From positions 22,042 through 60,352 of the forward strand of contig NMRA01000153.1 in assembly GCA_002633005.1 (NCBI GenBank): a DNA stretch of 38,311 nt, written 5' to 3'. The position numbers were made by a program, and so were the translations under genes. The DNA is from Phoronis australis (Eukaryota; Phoronida; Phoronidae). Below the pieces are notes generated by a model. It was not told the origin of the DNA. It did no database searches and saw only the letters and a program-made list of their open reading frames with translations. Positions 1-10,100 of this stretch are shown one piece after another. Within the stretch, counting starts at the first letter, position 1. Every line of letters begins with the position of its first letter.

Positions 1-640
1 AAATCCGTAGTCATGAAAACACAGCCTGGCTGGCCCATTCTCCGGTCGTTACTATGATGCTTTAAACAACTGACCGACATACGACAAAATATGATCTAAC
101 TTTTCGAAAACATTTATAAATTTTACACGGACATATTTTGCTTCGTCGCGGCAACGATCCAACGCTTCCGAATCTCAACGTCTGTAGAGATTGTGAAGCA
201 GACAGTTGCGTGTCCGTATTTTTTCTAGCCGTTCGCGGAAAAACACGGTCTGAAACACAGAACTATGCCGATAAGCTAACAGAGCATCGTAGCGAGCCTC
301 GTTTTGGAATGCGCCTCCTGTCGGCGTGAATAGGGTCTATATGTCTTCACACAGGTCATATGTTGGTCACATCACGTGAAGACGTGTCAAACATGTAAAT
401 TGTTACTGTCGCACAATTAATTTTCTATGCAACAAAAAAGCAACTATCGAGTTTAACATTATGTAAAATTTGAGCATTTATTTCAATACTACATTTGTCC
501 AAGGTTTTATTACAGAGCACTTGTCGGATCGAGTCTACACAGTCACTTGTCTTTGAAAGTTTATTATTGGAGTTCATGGTGATTATTTAAAAACCTAATG
601 ACTTTGTAGAATATATCCATTCTAGTAATGACGATGGTAT
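1..640. other. Intergenic, no recognised feature
   Basis: No convincing coding exon, RNA gene or repeat was recognised here. The only open frame (138-329) is short and has no family resemblance that I can see. Confidence 0.5.
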
Positions 641-649
641 TCTTCTATG

Positions 650-1180
650 TCAAAATGTTCTGCCAGGCGGAATGGAGCGTGTCTGTAAATTTAGTGAAGA
701 CCACAGTTATGGTGTTTAGAAACGGAGCTAGTTCCCTTGAGAAATTGCGAGATGTGGTATTTTGGAGGTGAAAAACTCGAAGTGATTTCCATGCCAGCTA
801 CAAGCACAGGCCAGCCCAAGCCACGGAGGTAGCCATTACAGTCGACAAGCTACAAAGAAGCTGGACCATATTTTAACCACGTGTGGCTTTTGAGACATTT
901 GATAAAATAATTTACCCCAGCTCATGCTATGGAGCCGAAATATGGGGCTTACAAGAATACGACTGGTTAGAACAAGTTTAAATTAAATTTTGCAGGCGTG
1001 TATTGGATGTAGCTAATTCATGCTGAAACAATGCTGCACTGAGCGCATGTCGGCGGTTGCCGTTATTTACTAATCACTATGTTGCCGTGATCACGTATTG
1101 GTTCAAACTTTTCAAAATGCCTCATCGCATGACTTTGACCAAAATGGTCGGCACTCCCGAAATTGAGCCACGTCACTTAG
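650..1180 (+). pseudogene. Decayed LINE reverse-transcriptase C-terminal fragment
   Basis: Conceptual translation in one frame gives the typical end of a non-LTR retrotransposon reverse transcriptase: a 'VNLVKTTVMVFRNG' block, then 'YGAEIWG', then 'KFCRRVLDV', then 'RLPLFTNHYV' and 'YWFKLFKMP'. The order and spacing fit the RT tail and thumb region of CR1-like or related elements common in invertebrates. At least four in-frame stops interrupt it, so it is dead. The exact clade cannot be fixed from this fragment. Confidence 0.75.
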
Positions 1181-1184
1181 ACTT

Positions 1185-2340
1185 ATACAGCCGATTTCAT
1201 AAAGGTGGTTTAAAGGTAAACCTGGTTTAAACTGGACTTAGACCAGGCTTAAAGATGATCTGCATTTCATAAAGTGGCTTAACTTTTAGACCAGTGGTCT
1301 AGTAAAACCTGATTTAACTCCTATTTAGACCTGGTCTAAGTCAGTTTTCATTTCACCAACGAAGTCTATATTCTTTAGATCTGTATTAAGATCTTAAACC
1401 AGGTTTAACTTTAGACTTGGTCAGACCTAGGTTTAACTGTTAAATATGACAGACTTGCATGATATAGGTGCAACTGAATGAGGCCGCGTTGTGCATTTAC
1501 GACGCAGTTTTAGAGCGAAAATGGACTATTTTCAATATTCAGTTTTACGAAGACACAAGATCAAACGTAGCAGGGGCGGATCTACGACTTTTAAGGGGAG
1601 GGGGTCGGTCAAGGATTTTTTAAAAGGGGGGACCAAGTCAACAATTTGATGATTATAGATTTGATCTCACTAAAATCAAGAAAAATGGGAGTCCGAACCC
1701 CCTGACCCCCTTGGATCCGCCTATGTGTAGACCAGTTCGTGCTGAATAGTGTCCTGCGGATTCTTCAGAACACGACTGGTCGAGCAGGGCGTCATCGTCA
1801 TAAGCGCTACGGATTTGACTGAAGACAGCATTTTCTGATTCTTCTGAGTTCCACCTCCATTGGTTTCCGATTTAATGTTGCCGGGAAGGGGTCTTGCCAC
1901 CCCCTTTGGCCGCGAAAAATAAACACTAAAATGGCACGGAAATAAATTTGGACATTTATGATATCGATATTACGGCTAATCGTGAGCATGTACTTTAATG
2001 TGTCTATACGTGTGTTGGTCACACACATTACATTTTTCCTCATGAGAAAAGCTTTTACACCTTTTTCGCAAATGTCTTCACTGATTCTACTAGTGTGTGC
2101 CACTGTATACCCACGTGATCAAGGTTTCATTGAAGCACTTCAATAGTTTCTTTGTTGGGTTAATCCAGATCGACACAGAAGGGTGGCTTAGATACTTTAA
2201 ACCTGGTTTTCCTAAACCGGCTCCCTGGTCTAACAAAACCAGGCTTTCAGACTTTTAAACCACGTTGGTGAAATGCAAATTGAGTCTAAAATAAAACCAG
2301 GTGTAGGAAGACCAGGTTTAAGTCTTAAACCTGGTCTGAA
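1185..2340. mobile_element. Palindrome-rich foldback-like element
   Basis: The two ends (about 1185-1450 and 2180-2340) are made of recurring palindromic motifs such as TTAAACCAGGTTTAA and TTAGACCTGGTCTAA. The right end read on the minus strand resembles the left end, including a shared 'GCATTTCA..AA.GTGG' block, so the arms are inverted. The interior encodes nothing recognisable and holds a separate MITE at 1571-1725. A non-autonomous DNA transposon or foldback element is the likeliest reading. Boundaries are approximate and no target-site duplication was identified. Confidence 0.5.
1571..1725. mobile_element. MITE with GGCGGATC-type terminal inverted repeats, copy 1
   Basis: The left end reads CAGGGGCGGATCTACG and the right end GGATCCGCCTATG, which are imperfect inverted repeats. 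A G-run follows the left end and a C-run precedes the right end. The same architecture occurs at 7587-7863, 16553-16723 and 19581-19925, so this is a dispersed family. No transposase is encoded. Confidence 0.7.
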
Positions 2341-2605
2341 TATTTCGGTACTTCTTGTAGCCATAGTGTTTATCAAAACATTTCAGTACCACGTCTAAAT
2401 TATACCTGTCTTCCGGCGACAAATCAATTGTATTAAACAATTTGACACCATCTGCTCCAAGGAGATGAAGTAAAATGTTAACTTTCTGTTTACCTGACGC
2501 ATCCTCGAGTCCGCTTGCGATCAGGTAAATGTCAAATCGCCACTGGCTCCAACTTTCTCCTGTTTTGTCAGTCTCTAGCTGTACAAACGGTTCTGGCGGG
2601 TTCAC
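2318..2605 (-). pseudogene. Retrotransposon gag-like fragment
   Basis: An open frame of about 95 residues begins 'MNPPEPF', has a 'W.QWRFDIYLIASGL' block near residues 19-33, then 'KVNILLHLLGADGVKLFNT', and ends 'RFKT'. This layout matches the N-terminal gag region of Ty3/gypsy-like elements in invertebrates. There, a W..W..F..Y motif precedes an LLH.(I/L)G..... (Y/F)NT helix. The frame stops where the palindromic element begins, and no protease or RT follows, so it is a truncated relic. A domesticated gag exon is possible but unsupported. Confidence 0.65.
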
Positions 2606-2929
2606 AGGCGTTTGGGCTGAAATCGTTACTGAAGCGCTAGTAGGCTACGGAGAGAAAAGAATTCTAAAAAAATCGAGATAAAGCTCCCGTGATCTGGTCA
2701 TGAATACTGGCTAGTACCAAGGGATTGGAATAAAAAATCATTTAAGGACTGTGTTGTGATTACATGTTCCCTCAGTAATGCACCGGGCATTCAAGGTCAT
2801 AACCCTACGGCTGCGGTGGCCATTTGAGTATTATTTTCTGTGTTGTTGCCTATTCCAACACAAAAAAGCTTGATGTTTGAAATTAGTGCCTGGTTGATGT
2901 TTGATCAAGAGGTGAATTAAACATTCGCT
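2606..2929. other. Intergenic, no recognised feature
   Basis: This stretch lies between the gag-like fragment and the satellite. I recognise no coding or RNA feature in it. Confidence 0.4.
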
Positions 2930-3832
2930 ATCTGGTTGCAATACATTTTATATGCATTATCTATTAATTTCGGAAGACTTCTGACCGAGTTTTTTCTACC
3001 CGGTAAATTCCAAGTTTAACCAAGATACGCCCTTGCTTTAACTTGGATTAATATCAATTTCTGCTTTACAAAAAATCACATGGGGAACCATACATTCGGT
3101 AACTGGTTGCAATACAATTTAAATGCTTTTTTTCTATTACCTTCATAACACTTCTGAGCGCATTCGCAGTTTTTTCTACCTAATTCCAAGTTCAGTAAGC
3201 AAGCCACAACGGCTTAAACTTGGAATAATTCAATATCTGCTTTACAAAAATCACGTGACGAACCAAACATTCTTTAAGTGGTTGCAACACCACTTTAAAT
3301 GCATTTTCTATTACTTGCGGAACACTTCTGAGCGCATTCGCAGCTTTTTATGCCTGATTCCAAGTTAAAGCAAGGGCGTGGCTTGCTTAAACTTGGATTA
3401 ATTCAGTTTCTGCTTTACAAAAAATCAAGTGGTAAACCAAACATTGCTTTAACTGGTTGCAATATATTGTAAATTCATTTTCTATTAAGCCTACTTTTGA
3501 AACACCTCTGAGTGCATTTTATGATAGTTTTTTTGTACCTAATTCCAAGTTTAAGCAAGCCACGCCCTTGCTTAAACTTGGAATGGTTGTATATTAGCTT
3601 CACAAAAAGTCACATGGTGAACCAAACATTCTCTGACAGGTTACAATGTGTTGTAAGCACAACTTTTTTCTTATCTTGAGACTTTACTGAACACGTTAAC
3701 AATTATTTCCTTCCGAATTCCAAGTTTAAGCAGGCCAGGCCACTGCTTCAACTTGGAATAATTCTATTTTCGCTTTACAAACCTTATGTTGTGAAGTAAG
3801 CATTCTCTGAAAGATTACAAGATATCATGAAC
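2930..3832. repeat. ~175-bp satellite, about five monomers, each with a hairpin
   Basis: Monomers recur with starts near 2934, 3106, 3281, 3456 and 3640, spaced about 172-184 bp, and are marked by 'GGTTGCAA' and 'CTGCTTTACAAAA'. Each monomer contains an inverted repeat built from TTCCAAGTTTAAGCAAG and CTTGCTTAAACTTGGAA around a spacer of about 7 bp. Monomers are diverged from one another, so this is an old array. It is not coding. Confidence 0.85.
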
Positions 3833-5231
3833 AATTTTTTTCTGTCCCTGTAAATTATCGTCCAAGTTTAAAAGATGACGGTAGTAAAAATAATGCAGCA
3901 ATAAACCGGTTCTAACATACGAACAAAACTGACATTTGCCCGAGTTGCGCTCCAAACAAAAGCTGATTCACATTTATTGTAAAAACACTAATACTGACAG
4001 CAATCTCTGATTGGCTGATATATCAGTGGTTGATAGGGCATCGACTGCTTATCACATATTGCTGCTCCATATTGCGACAATGAGTTGATAGAGTTTACAC
4101 CGCGTTCTATTATTCTATGCTCAAGTGCAAAATGGCTTACGTGGACTTGTCAGTGTTTCATCTCAGTTTGAACTTAAAAACCTCAGCCAGTGTTTTGATT
4201 CACTGAGTCAATCCTCGCATCATTGGTGCCAAAGTTGACAGATAAAAGCAGGGACCAGCTAAAAACTTTACTACATTTGTCACAGATTGGGTACCATGGT
4301 TCTTGGTGGCTGGTTCTCCCCACAGTTGCCTAAGTTGTAGGTCACTCTTGCCCATTTAGCATGACTTCGAAATGAGTTTTCAATTTTTTCTCCAAACTTT
4401 TATTTAATATTGTCGAGGGTTATAGAGCATTGTGTTGTTTTAGGGGATTGGATGGGAATTGCATTTTTCATATATGTTAATATGGCAAAACTAGATATGT
4501 ATGGTGTCCTTTTAAATGACCCTGTCATTGAAGCAAAAAGTTTGAGACTGAATTGGAGTTTTTATTCGAAATCTCAATTTTTTTACTCGATTTTTTTTCT
4601 CGATTCTAGGAGTCATCAAATGCGAACATGGCCCGGACTTGAGGAACTCATTTGCAAAAACCATAACCAGGTATGCTCAAACACGGATTAATTGACACTT
4701 ATCTCGAGTTCGTAAAAAAATGTCAAAAATAATTTCGATTTGGAGTCAGTGAGAAAACTTAGATGCTGGGCTCAGAACTCGTACAGCAACCGTATTGACA
4801 GAGATGTGCCGGAGTTCTGGAAACCAGGAGAATGCCACCCTCGGGCCGGTTAATCGTAGCTCATTTGAATGACAAATGTATTTCAAACGTACTTGACAAA
4901 CAAGCGTGAACAAAAATTGCCATAGAAAGAGGTGTCTCCCACTTATTCACTAGGACCATCAATGCAACAACAATTGAGCGCGCACTCTAGATTGGGAAAA
5001 TGGGAGCCCAATCTTGATGTGTGCACATTCCAAAGCCCACAGAAACTACACCTTCATATATCGATATTCACACTTGTAGATCTAGTGTACAGAATAAATA
5101 CATATATTTACCAGCCACACTACATCTGTCTGTGTCCCGCATTTCGTTGTACTACTTGAACATTCAAATCGGACTGTTTTTATTTATGAGGTCCCATGTA
5201 TGAATGTTGTTGTTGATAGGACATCTGCAAT
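3833..5231. repeat. 1.4-kb direct duplication, first copy
   Basis: This block is nearly identical to 5233-6751. It starts at AATTTTTTTCTGTCCCTG, directly after the satellite, and ends at ACATCTGCAAT next to the single N at 5232. It differs from copy 2 by scattered substitutions, by one instead of three 54-bp units, and by lacking a ~12-bp insertion. The small open frames inside are not convincingly coding. An internal part (about 4230-4500) is also related to 15540-15830, so the block contains an older dispersed repeat. Confidence 0.9.
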
Positions 5232-5232
5232 N
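5232..5232. other. Single ambiguous base (N) at a duplication junction
   Basis: The N lies exactly between the two 1.4-kb copies, as expected for an assembly join or an unresolved base. Confidence 0.9.
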
Positions 5233-6751
5233 AATTTTTTTCTGTCCCTGTAAATTATCGTCCAAGTTTAAAAGATGACGGTAGTAAAAATAATGCAGCA
5301 ATAAACCGGTTCTAACATACGAACAAAACTGACATTTGCCCGAGTTGCGCTCCAAACAAAAGCTGATTCACGTTTATTGTAAAAACACTAATACTGACAG
5401 CAATCTCTGATTGGCTGATATGTCAGTGGTTGAGAGGGCATGTAATACTGACAGCAATCTCTGATTGGCTGATATGTCAGTGGTTGAGAGGGCATGTAAT
5501 ACTGACAGCAATCTCTGATTGGCTGATATGTCAGTGGTCGAGAGAGCATCAACTGCTTATCACATATTGCTGCTCCATATTGCGACAATGAGTTGATAGA
5601 GTTTACATCGCGTTCTATTATTCTATGCTCAAGTGCAAAATGGCTTACGTGGACTTGTCAGTGTTTCATCTCAGTTTGAACTTAAAACCCTCAGCCAGTG
5701 TTTTGATTCACTGAGTCAATCCTCGCATCATTGGTGCCAATGTTGACAGATAAAAGCAGGGATCAGCTAAAAACTTTTACTACCTATGTCACAGATTGGG
5801 TATCATGGTTCTTGGTGGGTGGTTCTCCCCACAGTTGCCTAAGTTGTAGGTCACTCTTGCCCGTTTAGCATGACTTCGAAATGAGTTTTCAATTTTTCCT
5901 CCAAACTTTTATTTAATATTGTCGAGGGTTATAGAGCATTGTGTTGTTTTAGGGGATTGGATGGGAATTGCATTTTTCATATGTGTTAATATGGCAAAAC
6001 TAGATTTGTATGGTGTCCTTTTAAATGACCCTGTCATTGAAGCAAAAAGTTTGAGACTGAATAAGAGTTTTTATTCGAAATCTCAATTTTTTTACTCGAT
6101 TTTTTTTCTCGATTCTAGGAGTCATCAAATGCGAACATGGCCCGCACTTGAGGAACTCATTTGCAAAAACCATAATCAGGTATGCTCAAACACGGATTAA
6201 TTGACACTTATCTCGAGTTCGTAAAAAGTTGAACGAAAAATGTCAAAAATAATTTCGATTTGGAGTCAGTGAGAAAACTTAGAGGCTGGGCTCAGAACTC
6301 GTACAGCAACCGTATTGACAGAGATGTGCCGGAGTTCTGGAAACCAGGAGAATGCCACCCTCGGGCCGGTTAATCGTAGCTCATTTGAATGACCAATGTA
6401 TTTCAAACGTACTTGACAAACAAGCGTGAACAAAAATTGCCATAGAAAGAGGTGTCTCCCACTTAGTCACTAGGACCATCAATGCAACAACAATTGAGCG
6501 CGCACTCTAGATTGGGAAAATGGGAGCCCAATCTTGATGTGTGCACATTCCAAAGTCCACAGAAACTACACCTTCATATATCGATATTCACACTTGTAGA
6601 ACTAGTGTACAGAATAAATACATATATTTACCAGCCACACTACATCTGTCTGTGTCCCGCATTTCGTTGTACTACTTGAACATTCAAATCGGACTGTTTT
6701 TATTTATGAGGTCCCATGTATGAATGCTGTTGTTGATAGGACATCTGCAAT
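5233..6751. repeat. 1.4-kb direct duplication, second copy
   Basis: This is the partner of 3833-5231 and is about 1519 bp long. The extra length is explained by two additional 54-bp minisatellite units and a ~12-bp insertion near 6227. Its right end continues without a break into the sequence upstream of the CERK-like first exon, so this copy is the one contiguous with the gene. Confidence 0.9.
5389..5550. repeat. 54-bp minisatellite, three units
   Basis: Three near-identical 54-bp units begin TAATACTGACAGCAATCTC. The matching place in copy 1 (about 3989-4042) has only one unit, so this locus varies in repeat number between the copies. The open frame on the minus strand here comes from 54 being a multiple of three. 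Confidence 0.9.
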
Positions 6752-6862
6752 CTGTAAATTACAGGAGCAGAAGGGTTTTTAAGATAACAATAATATTACA
6801 AAGTAACTTAACAAAATCATGTTTTGAAAAGGATAATTGCCTGACTTATCGTCAATCAATGA

Positions 6863-7127
6863 ATGAACGAGCTACTGCGCTATCAAGGTCACGACGTTCC
6901 GATGATCCTGACTTTTGACCGACGACCCTGCAGTGCACTCCGTAAGGACCCCGCCTGTAATTTATGCGAGGTCTTTGAAGATCAACCTTTAGACCAGCTG
7001 CTTAAAATGAGCGGAGGAAACCTTTTGAAGCGATCGACCGTTTACAACGACCGGGGACTGCATGAATTGTCACTTACTAATGACGTAATTGAATGGAAAC
7101 GCCTCCAAAAACATTGCAGTTCGACAG
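6863..7127 (+). CDS. CERK: CERK-like exon 1 (start, N-terminal PH-like part)
   Basis: The exon opens with ATG at 6863, preceded in frame by TGA. It ends at CAG|GTAAAT in phase 1. It codes for about 88 residues, the last part of which ('LLKRSTVYNDRGLHELSL') is where the PH-like domain should begin. The first residues show no conserved signature, and M14 is an alternative start. A possible non-coding upstream exon edge (TTACAG) lies at 6759-6764. Confidence 0.7.
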
Positions 7128-10100
7128 GTAAATATATATCAAGGTAGCGCCATGTTACTATGCTGCGTGACCGTTGGCGCCGCTCGTACACATCCGCCGC
7201 TTGACACGATACTACAATAGAGAAAGGTTATTATGCATATTCTCTTTATCGTATTATATCTAGTGACTGAAATGGATCATGAGAACAGTGACTTAACTTA
7301 CTAAATTAGGGCTAGATCTGGCTGTTAGACCCGGCCCTGCGTCATACAACATTTTTAACCGTTCGTACTTAAATAGGAGGTCAGGCACAACTCTGTTGAC
7401 TTTTCTATCTACGAGAGAACCAGACGGTTGACATACCTGGTCATTGGAATAGTGCCGCTGGCAGCCAGTGTCCGCTGCATATGCAAACGCAGCATGCTAA
7501 CATGATTTTCACATTAATTAAAACCGTAACATGAAACAGTTTAAAGTAACTATCTTTCCGAATAATTCTCATTCAACCAATTATTACATAGGCGGATTTA
7601 GGGGGGAGGGCCCCCCTCCTTGGCTGGTGCAGGGAAAAATAAATAGCAGCAACAGCGTGACGAAACGAGTGCACCAATTTGGAATGGCAGCGGGGGGGCA
7701 GGGCGCAGCGGAATCGTGTTCCCGCTTTTTTTTAGTCCTCCAATAGAATTCCACATCGCCAGCCCCCGCAACTTTCGGGCCGCCTGTGCATACAATCACG
7801 CTTTGCCCAGTTCTGCGAGGCAAAATTTATTGCCCCCCTTATGGTATCCTAGATCCGCCACTGCACTAGACACTCTCGCACTCACGTACTCTGTGAATCG
7901 AACCACAGGTCTCTAAGATTGTCGGTCTCGGGCTCTTCTGACTGAGCTACCGAGGACCCGATATCTGTGCAATAACTGTTTGCACCCAAGTGTTTTATTA
8001 TACATCCCATGAGTGACGGCAACGGCAATGGCAAGAGATGACGAGTTACTGACAAATCGGACTATACCTGTGGCCCCTAATGTCAATTGTTTTTTTTTTT
8101 ACGTTCGCATCTATATCTTCGGATTTCGTTAGCTTATTTTCATGAAATTTGGCAGATAGTTATGTTTTGCAGAGATGACGCCACTTTCTCAATTCGGATG
8201 GGTTTGACGCAATATGCAGCATCTAATGGGCACTCTTATAATTCTAAAAATACTCATTGAAGCACACCGTTTGCCATGCTATCGTGGGGGCATTTCAACA
8301 GTCCACGTTGCTCTTGTTGACATCTGTGTTTATATCTACTTAACCTCTTGCAAGGTCACAATTTGGCGTGTGTAGTCCTATTTTAAGCTCGACCACAATT
8401 GGACCAATGCTGTGCCTCTGAATGGAATTTTTTTTCTCAGAACACTGAGTTACGCCTGTCTATCTTTAGAGTTCCTTTGCGGATTTTCATTTAATTTTGC
8501 CGGACAGTGTTCTTGGAGAGAAGACAACACCTTGTTTTGGATAGGTTCAATGTATTCTGTGCCGTTTAATGGCCATTTTTACGATATTAAAAACACCTAC
8601 TGGAATTGCGTTGCAGTCGTGGGTGCATTTCAACGCTCCATGTAGCTCTTGTTTACAAGGTTTTAAGTATGACAGCACACAGTTGTACGGTAAACAACAG
8701 AATAACCGGCCTTTTTTTAGAGCGTGTGAAGGTTCAAGAAATCGTGGTCGCAACTCAAAAGAATTGCTGCTTTTCTGTTCATGTGATCGACAGACAACCC
8801 AATCACATATGGACAGTGAAAGAGTTGTCATTTTCGTGCAACAATGACGAGGAAGCCGAAGACTGGGTGAAATGTATTACAGAACTCTTGTCTAAGCCAG
8901 GTCAGTGAGTTAGAACACCTTCTTCAAAATCAAACATAAATTATCGCTGTGCAAATATACCATCTGCACAAAGAGTAAAACACTTTACTTGTTTGAAGTC
9001 GTTTAGTATGCCTAAAAAAGAGGTGCAGGTGACCGGATGCCTTTTGCAGTAGGCCTACACCAAGACGTGCTTGGGCTTCAAGGCCGGGCCTATTACACCA
9101 TACTTGGTCAGTTAGTGGCTAGTGAGAATTAGCGTTCTTCTGTGATAAAAATGCTGGCATTTGACTACTCTCGAATGGAATCGTATTCAACCAAGATAAG
9201 AAATAATCACATTAGACAAATAGCGACATGACAGTATCAGTCATTGGTGAATGAGTTTCAGCTACTGTCTCCGTTTTGTTTTGAAAAACAAAACTTAATT
9301 GATGACGTGGCACTTTTTCAAGGCAGAATGTTTTCAGTTACGAAAATGCTTAGATGCTAAACTTTAAGGTGATCAATAATTTCAATCTATTTATTTTCTG
9401 CGTACTTAATGTTTTCTACTAAGTTCATATTATTTGTCACATAATTGGGATCCTCGAAGATCTGTGAGTAAGTTAGCAACTTTCCCAAAAATATTCGACA
9501 TTGGAAATAAAAATCACTAATAATCTTTAAAATCTGACAAGCACGCCTCCTTTCTTTAGTAAACTCTTTCTCTTGCAGAATTTAAACGTCCGAAACGTCT
9601 ACTGGTGTTCGTCAACCCAAACGGGGGAGGCGGTCGTTGTAAGACCATCTACTGTCGCGATGTTGAACCCCTGTTTGAGTTGGCCGGAATTGAAACTACA
9701 GTTGTGTGTAAGCACATATGTGCGTGTTGGCATATTGGGATACCAACCTGGAATGTTGATAGGTCTACTGTAGAAGAGAACAACCTGGAATGTTGATAGG
9801 TCTACTGTAGAAGAGAACAACCTGGAATGTTGATAGGTCTACTGTAGAAGAGAACAACCTGGAATGTTGATAGGTCTACTGTAGAAGAGAACAACTGATA
9901 GGAGCTTTCACCCTGATATTATCGTGATTTAACGACCCACTTAAATCAATGAACTTTGAGAAGACGGAAGTTGTACCTTTACGAAATATGACATCTCGTG
10001 CGATTTTGGTTGATCATAATTTGTCGTAACAGATTTTTAAGGAATTCGCATCAACCATTTTTAGTGAACTCAGTCACATGAATGGCATGATACGAATAAA

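Larger units (their letters stand above)
7128..8720 (+). other. CERK-like intron 1
   Basis: A 1593-bp intron with donor GTAAAT and acceptor CCTTTTTTTAG. It contains a MITE, a tRNA-like SINE head and a dispersed repeat. It also holds a diverged pair of ~50-bp repeats at about 8270-8330 and 8607-8660, sharing 'GTGGG.GCATTTCAAC' and 'GCTCTTGTT'. Nothing coding is recognised between these. Confidence 0.7.

Noticed and set aside
4410-6200. Paired 93-codon open frames (4410-4691 and 5919-6200)
   Set aside because: They are the same sequence in the two 1.4-kb copies, lack an ATG at the start and resemble no family.
7590-7820. Overlapping proline- and glycine-rich open frames
   Set aside because: They come from G and C runs inside a MITE.
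8569-8847. Alternative frames over CERK exon 2
   Set aside because: Only the frame used for exon 2 gives the PH-like helix and agrees with both neighbouring junctions.
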